A stretch of DNA of 64,000 nucleotides from Edolisoma coerulescens (Eukaryota > Chordata > Aves > Passeriformes > Campephagidae). Made by a program: the position numbers and the translations under genes. Positions 24,701 to 36,700 of the stretch are shown here, piece by piece (the stretch's first letter is position 1; every line of letters starts with the position of its first letter). The notes beneath the pieces are model-generated. The model did no database searches and was not told where the DNA came from. It was given only the letters and a program-made list of their open reading frames with translations. The DNA lies in the NCBI GenBank assembly GCA_013397115.1, contig VWZW01002568.1, forward strand, positions 1,516,006 to 1,580,005. Reading direction: 5' to 3'.

Positions 24701-27700
24701 CTGGTTTAAAACCCAACATCTTTGCTCAACAATGAGATAGGAGAAATTTTGTTGTGCAGGGTGATCTCGTGTCCAAATTTTTATTTTTATTTAGAATTTG
24801 TAGTTATAATTCAGGATGCCTACTCCTTATAGCATATGCATGCTTATATGAATAAATATGCATAGCTCCAACATTCACTCATAGTATACATGAGCTTTCC
24901 ATTTCCAGCAAAAAATATTTTCAATTTTAATTTAAAATATTTTAATTATTATTTAAAGTAATTACATTAGTATCTACATTTTTACCAATCTATATCCACG
25001 AAGAGATAAGTAATTTTGTTTCTTTTTGCTCATGGTTTTATATCTTCATATACCATTAACATACAATCACAATCCCAGCTCCAGACAGGTTTTATACTTT
25101 TGAATAATTTTCTCAGATCATCAGAACAGTTTAGTGTAATTGTCTCAGTTCTAGCAATCATAAACCATCTTTTTAAATGCAAGTTTGAATGCCAATTCAC
25201 ATTTTCACTCCCCTTTTCCTAACAGTAAGTGAAAACATTCATATTTCAGTCACTTGGTTGTTGATCATGTTAAATGGATGCCTACATTTCATCACAGAAA
25301 GCTCTGCTCTCTTGAAGAAACCGAGACTTTTCCAATGGCTAAATGTTTAAATTCTTCGCTGTCTACATTCCTTGTGTTGTTACTGGGACTGACTGGGACC
25401 ATGATGAAGCTGTCTGGAGAATTGCAATTCCACCTGATGACAGCTTCAAAGGGTTCGACTTTTATTTTCTTTCCATGCTGGAGTGAAGATAAACCTATCA
25501 AGTATTTTAATGGAATTTAGTTGAAAAGAAAAAGCTGGTGCTCTTCTGAAATTGATTTACTCTGTAAGTCTTTATTTAAGCAAGAGTGAAAGCATATCTG
25601 CAATAGACGTTTTGAAACAGCTCTAGAGAAATTTAAAAGCTACAGCTTAAATTTGTACCCTTTCTCAGCTGTGAAGCAGTCTGGGACAGATGTTTGAAAT
25701 ACAAGGCAATCAGCTTTGTGCCTGTTCATTCTGATTCTCTGTTAACTTAGCACTGAAATCCATTTTGTTTTTGCTGAAATACATTTTGTTTTCACTGAAA
25801 ATTATTTTATTTTTCTAGAAGCTGCAAACTAAGTGGAAAACCTTTCTCCTTTCAAGTTAGAGATACTGATTTCTTGTTAATGTCTTCATTCTTTTTAGGA
25901 ATACTGGAAATCATGTTTAAAAAAAAAATCCAAAGAAAGCAGATGATTTTGACTATAATCTTCAATTTTTGCTGTAAAGTTGCAGAGGTTGTTGCTGGCT
26001 GGTATCAGCAAACAGATTGCCTGGGAGTGGTGCATGGATTTTGTCAGTACCTGAATAAACCAGGACAGATAAACACGCAGTAAAGTATTTGCTTGTGGAA
26101 TCAAGAAGTGTTTTCCCAGTGAAAAACCCCAGTGGTGGTAGAAGGGGAGACAATAATACCTGAAAAGGGGGAGAATGGAGCTGGAATAGAGGTCAGTGCA
26201 TGTGGTTTCTTATTCCTCACTGTCTCTGGCATAGGACCACTGTTTCCATGGAAGTCCTCCTCTTCCTTGGCTTAGCCAAGCCTTGCTGAGGATGGGATTC
26301 ATCTCCCCACCTTCATTGCAGTTTTATCTGTCTTCTCATGTCGGATCGTAGTAAATAGGGAGAAATCAGCACTTCTGGGTGTTAAATGATTTGATTTAAC
26401 GATTTAAATGAAGTTAAATTAATAACTAAATATTTTATTATGTTGCTTAGAACAGCTGTGGAATCTCCATAGTTGGAAATATTCAAGACTAGGCTTGGAA
26501 AAGCCTTGAATAACCTCATCTAAGGCAATGCTTTCAGCAGAAGGTGACTTCTTGAGTTCTAATCTAGACTTTCCATAGTTACTCTGATTCCCTTCTACCT
26601 TCTCCTCTAGTATAGGATGATACATGCTTCAAGTGCTAGTTTGTCTCCATTGACTTGGAAGTATTAAGTCAGACATCAATATTGACATTTAATCTGATGA
26701 ATTCCACTTCAGATGTTCTCAAAGGGAGGAGTTACATGTCCTGCATCCCTCCTGACAGCACCAGCCTTTTGAACTTCCAAGAGCCAGAGTCCAATGCCAC
26801 TTCTCCTGATGGCAATCAAACACACAACTCTGAAAAGAAAACAAATCTGAAGTGAAGAAAACCCACAACCCCTGAACTCCAAAGCTATTCTGGAGCACAT
26901 CTCTGTTAGTCACTCGTGCAGATGTGCTTCAACATACGCTTCTGATAGCTCACCTATTTCTTCTTTCTACAATGAGATGAGAGCAAGTGTCATCTGGAAA
27001 TGCTTATTTCCCACCAGGGAAAGACTAATTTAGGCACAGATGTTCACAATCCAGGTAGCTGCTTTTGATCAGATAAATCCCACACCGAGGTTGTCAGAGC
27101 CGCAGTGTGCAGGTCAGAGTGTTCCATAAACCCTAAAATAAAATTCTGGATTCTCTAAGCTAGTGAAGACGGTCCTGTTCTTCCAGAAGCCTTTGGCAGC
27201 CAGCACAGAGTTGGGTTCTGGTGTTCAGTCTCTGCAATGAGGTAGAGAGGTGGTCATTGCCACAGATCTTCTCACAAAGCCTATTTGAGCCAGGTGTTTC
27301 TTTTACCTTGATTTAACCACCTGTGAAATAGCAACTGTCTTCATCATCTTCCCTTTTTGTTTTGCCTGATCAATTTTGTTTGCACTCCTTTTGGAAATAC
27401 GATTATTTATTGAGTTGTCCTTTGGGGTCTGCTCTTCTTTGGTGTGGGATATTTGTACTGTTGGCTTAACCTCTAAGCAAACATACCGGGATGTGTGTTA
27501 TCTCCATGGCTCTTCCCTGGGGTAGAGGGCTCTTCTTCCATTAGACACAGGGAAATGAAGCACCAAAGGCTGACACAATTCTTCAAAGTTATTTATTTTT
27601 CCATGCCTTGAATATTGATGATGAACAGGGCTTGCAAAATTGGGCAGCTGCCCAGTACTCACCAGTGGCAAGGCAGGGCCAAGTGTCTTGGCCAGTATTT

Positions 27701-30700
27701 TCTCATGAGAGGGCATCCTTCCACCTGATGAGAGGAATATCCTTCCTATCTTCCGCCTGGCATCAACTGATGACTAAATATCAACAGGCCAATTGGGCTG
27801 AAATGTGTAACTGGCTTGAGAATGAGTGTCTATGGAAGTGATTTGCTATTGTTCGGGGTTTCTTTAAAGAGTGTAATAAATTCGGTAACAATAACAACAA
27901 CAACAATATCATGATGAAGATTATAATAATAATGACCCTAAAAAATGACTGACCCATTTTGTTTGACCGCAGGGGAAGCACTACATTTGGCCAGAGATTT
28001 CGGCTACACCTGTGAAACAGAGTTCCCTGCCAAGGCAGTAGGAGAGCACATTGCCAGACAGCACATGGAACAGAAAGAGCAGACAGCGAGGAAAAAGATG
28101 ATCCTAGCGACAAAGTAAGGAGGGAGGGGAAGCGAAAAAAGAAATCGGTCTGTCACTTCTCCATGTTGGATCTGGGGGTTGGGGGAGGGAGGAGTGGGAG
28201 TATGGAGCTGGGATTGTGGTGACTGCTATCACAACAGTGCTCACTGACTGCGGGTGAGAGAGATCCTCGTCGGGGATGCTGAAAGAGGGACTTTATTTAC
28301 TGCAGTGAGGTGTCAGGGGCTGTGCTCTCATTGCCTGTGGTTAAGGGGGCACATATATCTTCCCAGATGCTTTGGTTTAGATGAAAACAGAGTATATTAT
28401 TACATGGTAAGATCTATGAGACAGAAACTGGCTTTGTCTCCTGTTTGCGTGTGAGCAGGAGATCTGAGCTTCTGCTGAAGTACTGGTTACTGTGGGATAA
28501 TTATCATTAGTCTGCTGAGGGAGAGCTGGTTTGCAGAAGGACAGATCCTCTCTGGATGCAAACTGCAAGAGTTCCCCTGAAGTCAAAGGCACTGGAACAA
28601 TGTACAACAGCAGGGGAGCTTTGCTAAAGACATTAAAGACACAAAGAGGCATCAGACTTCACTCTAAACAAGCCACTCGTCTCCCTGGAGCAGTAACATC
28701 ATGTTAGGATAACATTTCATCTAGGTTAATTAGCCTTGATGAGGGAGGAATTAGTCCTCATGAGCCATGGGAAACAGGAATAAATAGTCTGTGTGGAACA
28801 AGGTAGACCTGCCCTAGGTGTGTGGTCTGACTGTGTGGGGTAACCTTGAACACATTCATGCTCTCTCTGTGCTCACTGCAGTGTCACATGTGAGGCTGCA
28901 GGAGAGCTGAGACCACAAATCCAAGCTCTCAAATCATCCTCTCCATGCTGGAAGTGTTTGGAAACCCTTCTGGGCTGTGATATACCCAACAGGGGGGTGT
29001 TACCCCGTACTAGGGGAAAGGGCTGACCAGTAACAGGATTGTCCTTTGTATCCCAATGTCCTTCTGCTTTGCCAGGATTCCTGGCCTTGATGTCCCTCTT
29101 GTATCCAGAGCACTTTGCCCTGACAGTGACCCAGAGATGAGATGCTCTGAAACATCTCAGGCTTGTGAATCCCATGAATACAGCCTGTGATCCTTCCCTG
29201 GGGTGATAAAAGGATCTCTATGTGGATCAGGGGGAATTTTCTGATTGTGAAGGTGATGACAGACCTCATATATCACGTTCCTAATTCCCTTGTACATTAA
29301 AAGGAATAATGTAAGTGGAATATTATCTTATTCTTACCTCTATCCACATTTCTTTTGAAGGCTCAAGGGGTTTCAGAGGCATGACAATAAACCAGTTGGC
29401 CAGAAGAAATTCCTCTCTGCAAGTTGTGTCTCCCCATTGCTGTGTAGCCCATTAACATCCTGCCACCTAGCTGAGGATTTGTCCCATTTATGGAACACAA
29501 TTCAACCAGAGTGATACAAATCCTTCCCCATTTTTCCCTGGCTCTGGTGAGAAGTCACAAAGCCACAGGTTGTAATAATTGGTGGGTCACTGCTATGTCC
29601 CGCCTCCAAAGGCTGTGCCACTCAGGGGCACACGAGAATCTCACTACCCTTTCTCACCACCCCATATCTACTTTCTCACCCTCTTTCTCTACTGAGATGG
29701 GGTATCATGGGCATGCACTACCTCTAACCACCATGAACTTTGGGCTTGTTGGCTGTTATCCAGCACTTGTTAGGAACAAAATTACTTTTCCCCCCTCTTA
29801 TGAGTTAAAAGCACCAGGAAATTGCTCAGAGAGGTCTGTCGATAATAGAAAGGCCACATCCTCCTGCTGTCAGTGCTGGTAACAGGGACAGACGGGTCAA
29901 TGTGTGTGTTACTACTGCCCTCTCCTGCCTGCAAGGAGAACAAGGATTCCCGGTCCTGCCCAGGTGTTTCAGGAGGCGCAGGTCCATGACATCACAATGT
30001 TAGCATGGCATTTCCCAGCCATGCTTCCAGGTATCTGGAACAAAGAACCCTAGACAATCATCAGGAGTTTCAACTACTCACCAGCCAAACCTAAGCTCTA
30101 AGTTTGCAATTGCAGCAATTCCACAATTCCCTGACTCATGGGCTTGTGAGTGATGGCACCAGAAAAAGCGGGGGATTGTTGTGCTGCCACCAAAACCAAC
30201 ACAGAAATTCCAGGGTGGTAAGATCACTCATGGCAAGCTTTGTCTATGGAAGGAGCTGGAGTGCCACTGCTTGTGTGTGTTGCTGCTCTCCCCTGTGGGA
30301 CAGAGCCAGGAGCCCATGGAAGTCCTCACATGTGGGGTCTTGAGGAAAAATAAGGGGAAAGAACAAAGTTATTTCCACAGTCCTTAGAATATAGGTGATG
30401 AGGAAAAATAAGTGGAAAGAGTAAGATAATTTCCACAGTTTTTCGTATCTAGGTGTAATTCCATTATGGATTTAAACATCCAAATTCAGTGGCTCAATTC
30501 AGCTGCCCAAAAACGGGCAGCCACTGCCGTTTGAGTTGAACTGGGTTATGCAGTTTGGGCATGAGCTGCTGCTCCAGGGGCACACAGATCTCTTTTTGTT
30601 ACTATCTCATATCCGCCAGTGGTTATGGATGCCTTGGGTATTAAAAATCTTCATGTGGGTAACGAAACAGAGCCCTAAATGTCTACAATGAGGAAGCCTG

Positions 30701-33700
30701 TGGTGTCCAGTAGGAGGTCCCAGGCCTCCTTGACATCAAGGGAATCCATACCTTGTAATCAAGCAGCCCACCCACCCTGAGTGGAAGTAGTTCAGCTGCC
30801 ACACACAGAACTGTGGCCCATGGGCCAGTGAAGGCTAAAAACTGCTGCTTTAGATGCCAAGAGCAAACACATGGAGGCCACTGAGCTTAAGGGACTCTTC
30901 ACTGCCCTCTCAGCCCTTCCTGGTCTGAGCCCTTCCCACTGGCCCTCCCTACCTCAAGGCCATGCTGGTGGAAATACAGAGAACAAAACCAGGACCGTTT
31001 TCCATCATGCAACAAATCACATTCATTGTGTTAAACTGCCTGATCTTCCAAAGCCATCTCGTGGAAATGGTCTCTCACATTTGCAAGCTCAGGACCTGCC
31101 TGGGACAGTACAGATTGGTGCAACAGGATGGTGTCATGGTCTATTCTAACAATTCTGTGGGCTAGACAATGAAGAATCAGAGCTTTATCTGGCAATTATG
31201 ATGGGAAGAAGAGATGATTGGGCTGTGTAGCCAGTGCACACTGCTGAACACAAGTGTCAGCAATGGCAGGATGGGAGTGAAACAGGCTGAAAAAGAGCTG
31301 GAAGGGTAAGAAAGGCATAAACAATGGGATAAGCCAGTCTCCTACTATTCTCTTTCTTTCAGCTCACCTCCTTTGACTGAGCAGATGATTGTCTGGGCAA
31401 GTAGATGGTTTTCTGGACAGAGCAAGATGCTCCAAAAAAAGATTGAATTGTCACAATACTGGCCAAAGGGTACTGATATTGGCCTGTTAACCTTAGAAAT
31501 GTTTAAAAGGTTTCAGGATAGGGATTCAATTCACATAGAAATAGGCAAAAAAGTGGGACTGGGTTTTATAGGGTCTTTAAACATGGTTTAGTTCCACTTG
31601 CAGAGGCATGGGGGAGCCTGAAAGGCTTTACAGCAGGGGACAGAACCTGACCAGTTTTCAGCTTGGACAGATGCAACACTGCTGAACGCTGTGTCAATTG
31701 TTCCAGTTGATGCAGAGGCACAGTGTCCTGCAGAAAACATCCCAGAGTTTCACACCACAAAGTCTTCCACATGATCAGAGGGACAGAGACACCCACATTT
31801 ACACAGACCAAACCAGAATACTGTGAATAATAATTTTATTGTGGAGTTGATTACAGCCAGCACAGACTAATCAGCATCTGGCTCATGGCACTTCTCTGAC
31901 ATCTGGTCCTTGGATACCTGGCAACCCTTCCACACTTGGAATAAATCAGATTCATGCGCTCACCTTTGCCCCACTCTTGTACTCAGTCCCAGGCATTTAC
32001 TTTGGCCACTGATCATGGCCTGCATGGGCTCTTGCTCTGACCCAGTAAAGAATGTTTTATCTTTTCCTGGTCACGTACTGGATCATCTGACCATGTATCA
32101 TTAGATGTCTCCCATGCAGGAGTGACCAAGACCATTTTTATTAATCTGTGCCCCCTAGGACAGCACAACCATCTTCCTTTGCTTTTTTGAAGCCACAGTC
32201 CAACTCAGCAAAAAACTGCCAACCCCTCTCCCTGTCAGTACCTCAGGTGATATTTTACTGGTAGTGGAGGCTCTGAGACACCACTTTGCCTAGAAATCCC
32301 CTTGCAAAAAAAGTAGGTTACTGCCTTTTGCAGGTTTTCATGTATAATAAAGAAGTTTTTTCTTTTCTTTCAATCTGCCAACATTCAGTAAAGACTTTTG
32401 ACACGTGAAGATAGAAGGGAACTTAATTGCACACTTGGTTCTGACACTTTCCTTTGTTAAAATAAAAGAACTTTTAAGATGAACTTTCTCAACAGGTAGA
32501 AAGTAGAGGTTGGAGGAAGGAGAGAAGAGCAGTGCTGACAGGGCCGACTGGGGATAGTGGATTGTTTAGAAGCCAAAATGACTGACTGTTTTCAGTTGTT
32601 GAAAGGAACTGTTTTTCCTCTAAGGACCTGATTCATTAAAACTGTATGCTGCATTTACATACATTTCTGCTGAATACCTCTCTTTGCCTGAAAGGCTGGG
32701 GTGATGCTGTCTTTTCAAGCAGTCAGTGTCTAGGTCCATGCAGATGACAAGCATTTAAAGAAATCAGGCTTGGATGGGGTCCAGCAGCACAGCAGGAAAT
32801 AGATTTCTGCTTCTCCTCTCAGTCAAGAGAGAGCTGTAGCATCCAAGATCTCTGTTCTCAGCTTGTACCACAGTGATAAAGTGAAGGGTAAAACCAGTTT
32901 AGCACAGTTTTCTTGCCTGTAACTCAGCAGTGAGGGACCTTCTAAAGACCAAAAAGCTGAGTTTACCCATTTTTACCATTATGCCCCTGTCCCAACAGAC
33001 AACAGTTACAAGTGATGATGAAAACCCAAACTTTATCGAGGACGAGATGTTCAATGAGTCTCCTAAAAGGAATCATGGGCCACAGAGATGCTCTTTAGTA
33101 TTAGAAACTGCCCCCAGGCACAGGGATTGCATCTACGCTAGCAGACTAAACCACACACAATCTGAGTCATCAGATTGCAATTGTCCATGCTATTAAAATG
33201 TCAGAATAGCTCATTGAATTCTCCCAAATATATTCTGGGCAAGTTCTGTGAGACAGCCCACAACAGGGTCTACTCTCAGGAAGCCACAGGGCTTAGGAGA
33301 CCAGAGCAGCATAACTGTATGGATGTTATCAGATGGTGACAAAGGGTCTGCGGGTGTGAGTGTGGCCCTTGTCACTCTACACTTCACTGGGTGGCACTGT
33401 TACCAGGCTACACATAGTCACTGTGACCAGTATCAGGTTAATCCAACTAAAATAAGGCCCCCAGCTGAGTGTCCTGGTCACCTGGAGGTGATCATGCCCT
33501 CCTGATGCCCGATTAATGCCCATATTTCCAATACAGGCAATGGAGAACTATATGCTAATTTGGAGAGGTCCCCTTTCCTTTTTTTAATTAACTGAATCAT
33601 AAACCAAGTGAAAGTAAGTGATGTCTATTCACCCATGGTCCGGGTAACGCTCTTCTCAGGACATGAGCTAAATGGAACTGATTTGGTTTCTTTTTTTAAA

Positions 33701-36700
33701 AATCTATTGGTAGAATATTCCTAGGCTAATTTACAAACAACAATACAACAGCAACACAAGAATGAAAAGGCCTTATATTTAGGTCTTTACTAGTGTTAGG
33801 TCCGATATAGAGGAATTCCAGGGAATAAATTTAATTCCCAGGTGCTGAGGCATCCTGAGAAGCCTCAGGGAAGACTGAGTGGGAGAGGGAAAACTATGAG
33901 ACCATCCATTCTTTATAAAGAAGATGGGCTACTATGCTGGTGGGAGACCAGAGAAGACAGACCCTGAATTCTCACCAGAAGGGGTCCTTCCTTCACAACC
34001 CCCAGTGCTCTATTTGTCTTAAGGGCTGGGGGTCAAGAAGGCAAGCCCAAAATATCCAGAACTTCAGCTTGCAGATAAAGCAATGCCCACAAGGTACTCA
34101 AGCCTGTGTACAAGTATTGGTATATTTACACAAAGTAAATAATAAAGTAATTTACACATTTCAGGCATATTCTAATGCTAGTTCACCATTTCCTTTAACC
34201 ATAAGCCTTGCTGCCAATGTAGGTGAGCTAAGCTAGACTTAACACTGCCAAACTGGGTCCTATTCAGGAGAAAAATTGCATTTTAAAATGTCAGCATTAG
34301 TAGGGTTTCAGAGGAAAACTATTCCTGTTCAAGAGATTCTGTATGTTGCTGGCTCTGAGAGTTTGAGCAGGGAAGCCAGAGGTGGATTTGTTTGCCTTTA
34401 ATTTCTGTAACAGTTCTTCTGCCAAGCAATTCTGTTATAAATGAGATCACTCAGGATAAGGTGACAGCGTTTTGGGAATTAGCTTTATGGGAAGGATTAC
34501 ACCTGTCTTATTTAAGGATTTCCATTTTCCTTTTAGACAAATATGTAAAGAATTCCAGGACCTTCTAAGTCAAGACAGATCACCCCTCGGATCCTCCAGA
34601 CCGACTCCAATATTAGACCTCGACATCCAGAGACATTTAACACATTTCAGGTATGATTTTGAAAGGGGAAACTAAAACCCGTAATTTTGATTTAGACTGC
34701 ATATGATGTTTTAATGGTGTTTGCTCCCTTACCTGGAAGACATGCAAATAAATAATTAACATCCATAACCCCTGCTAGCTGTGGCCGTTAAGAGTGCAGG
34801 TTTGCCCAGCGATGCAGTTCAGGTTTGCTGCATTCGATCTGCTTCTAGGACCACAGTCTGAGTTTGAATAAGTCATTTTCTGCATCTACTGGTCAAATCT
34901 CCCCACCTGTTCAGAAAGTTGTCTTGCTTTAGATGTGAGCCAAATCACAGCTCACAAGTGGATGGTCCAGAAGCACAGAAACTCAAGTTCTGAACCCGTA
35001 TAAATTAATCAAAGTAGAAATAATCGGAGGAAGAGGCTGCATCATTCCTAATTAACTAGTTCCAGAAGCTCCTCTAAGCTGCTGAGATCATTTGACAATG
35101 GCTTACCATGACCATTTCATTAACTCTTTGGCTTCCAAAGCAGACTGGCCTCAAAGTACATTGCCTACTAAAACAATTTTACTTCACTAATTTCCAAACA
35201 ACACACTGGAAAAATCCAGGGGAAGGAAAGCTAACTCACACTAAAAAGTCAGAGACTGAGGATATATTTAGAATCAGTTCATGAGCAATGTTTAGTGTAC
35301 TGGTTTAAACAGGCTTAAGAAGCTGTTTTGAAGACAAAGACCCATGGTACATGCACACCAAATCCAAACTTCATAAGAATTTTATCCCAATTTTGGATAA
35401 AAGTGTATAGATGTTTTGGGGTCAGAAAGATTTATTAGCTCAGGAGTTATTGTGCATTTCACATTTTTGCTTTAGGCGATGTGTCAGATACATTCCAGAG
35501 TGAGGTGGGATCTTCCAGAGGGCCACTTTGAAATAGTGGGGTCATCTAAGATATCTATCAAAGATAAGTTTGATGAAACATCCTGGAGGTGCTCCTGCCT
35601 TTGCTCAGGCCACAGAGGGGAATACATGACTTGCTGAGGCTACAGATTGTTAATTTTTTCCATCCATTATCTGATATATGAAAAAATTAACGTGTGAAGA
35701 ACTGTCCCAGAGAGTTTTTTAGAGACCATAAAATCAAGCAAGTTTCATAGTCCTACAAAGGCTTAGAATTGTGCTGTATATTCTTTAGCACAACCAGCGG
35801 AGCCACTCCTCTTTCACTGGTTGGACAGAAAACTTCTGTGTCCCAATGTCCCAAAATCTGTTAGTTATTAAGGTTCTGATAGAGGATGAGGCACCCAGCA
35901 GACAGGTTCTGTGACAGCTAATGTTTAGTCCCTCAGACTTTGAACGGAATCCCAAAAATACCCACCATCCCACTTGTTCCATCCATCTGTTGGGAGGAAA
36001 GGAGAGGTAAGGGCGATTCCCTGTCCGCAAATGCACACGTTCCTGACATTCCTGTTTATTCTTGCACACACCTGTGTGCACCCTACGTGTGTATGAACAC
36101 ACCTGGACAACCCCACTCCTATTCTCATGCAGTGCTGTGCATATGCACCCACAGAGCACCCAGGTGTGAGTATATTTTCACTTATACACACACTCCAAAA
36201 CACCCAACTACACTTGCACATCAAGGGAAACATCCTTATTTATGCAGAATCTCACAGAGAGATTTTAATGAGCTACCTAAGCTTGTGGAAAAAGAGATAA
36301 TTCCCATTACATGTACACAGAGGAAATGTGATACGAGGTGGCTAATCCCCAAGGATTACTGTGTTTAAAGTAGAAATAGCAGTCAGGATAAAGTGCTGAA
36401 GGCTTCAGCTACAAAAGCTGTCAACTGCTACAGCTTCCATCCTTCTTTCTCTGCTGCAATTAAGTGGGTTGGAGGGCAAAGCTTCTGCAGGCAGCTCCTG
36501 GATCAGTCAGTACTTTCTTTCATGTCCACTGTAGACACTAAGTGTTGGGCTGAAGATGGGCGCCTGGAGGAGCATGGGCCTTGATCCTACACAGGTGCTT
36601 CCCCAGCCTGAAATCAGAGTCTTCTCTGATTGTGCTTAGGGACTGATGGGTGCCGCCAGACCCAGAGGTGGAGCTGAGACCATACTCCTTTTCCAGCTAG

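Larger units (their letters stand above)
20542..27972 (+). other. TFAP2D: TFAP2D intron 5
   Basis: This 7.4-kb intron contains three CR1 pieces (21328, 21760, 26440). A stretch of unique AT-rich sequence at about 24400-25250 has octamer-like and E-box motifs. An AAC/AAT microsatellite (about 27884-27935) lies just upstream of exon 6. The remainder is unremarkable. Confidence 0.85.

Noticed and set aside
29350..34250. Possible LTR retrotransposon pieces in intron 6
   Set aside because: I found no terminal repeats, primer-binding site, polypurine tract or viral protein frame. Composition alone is not enough to call one.
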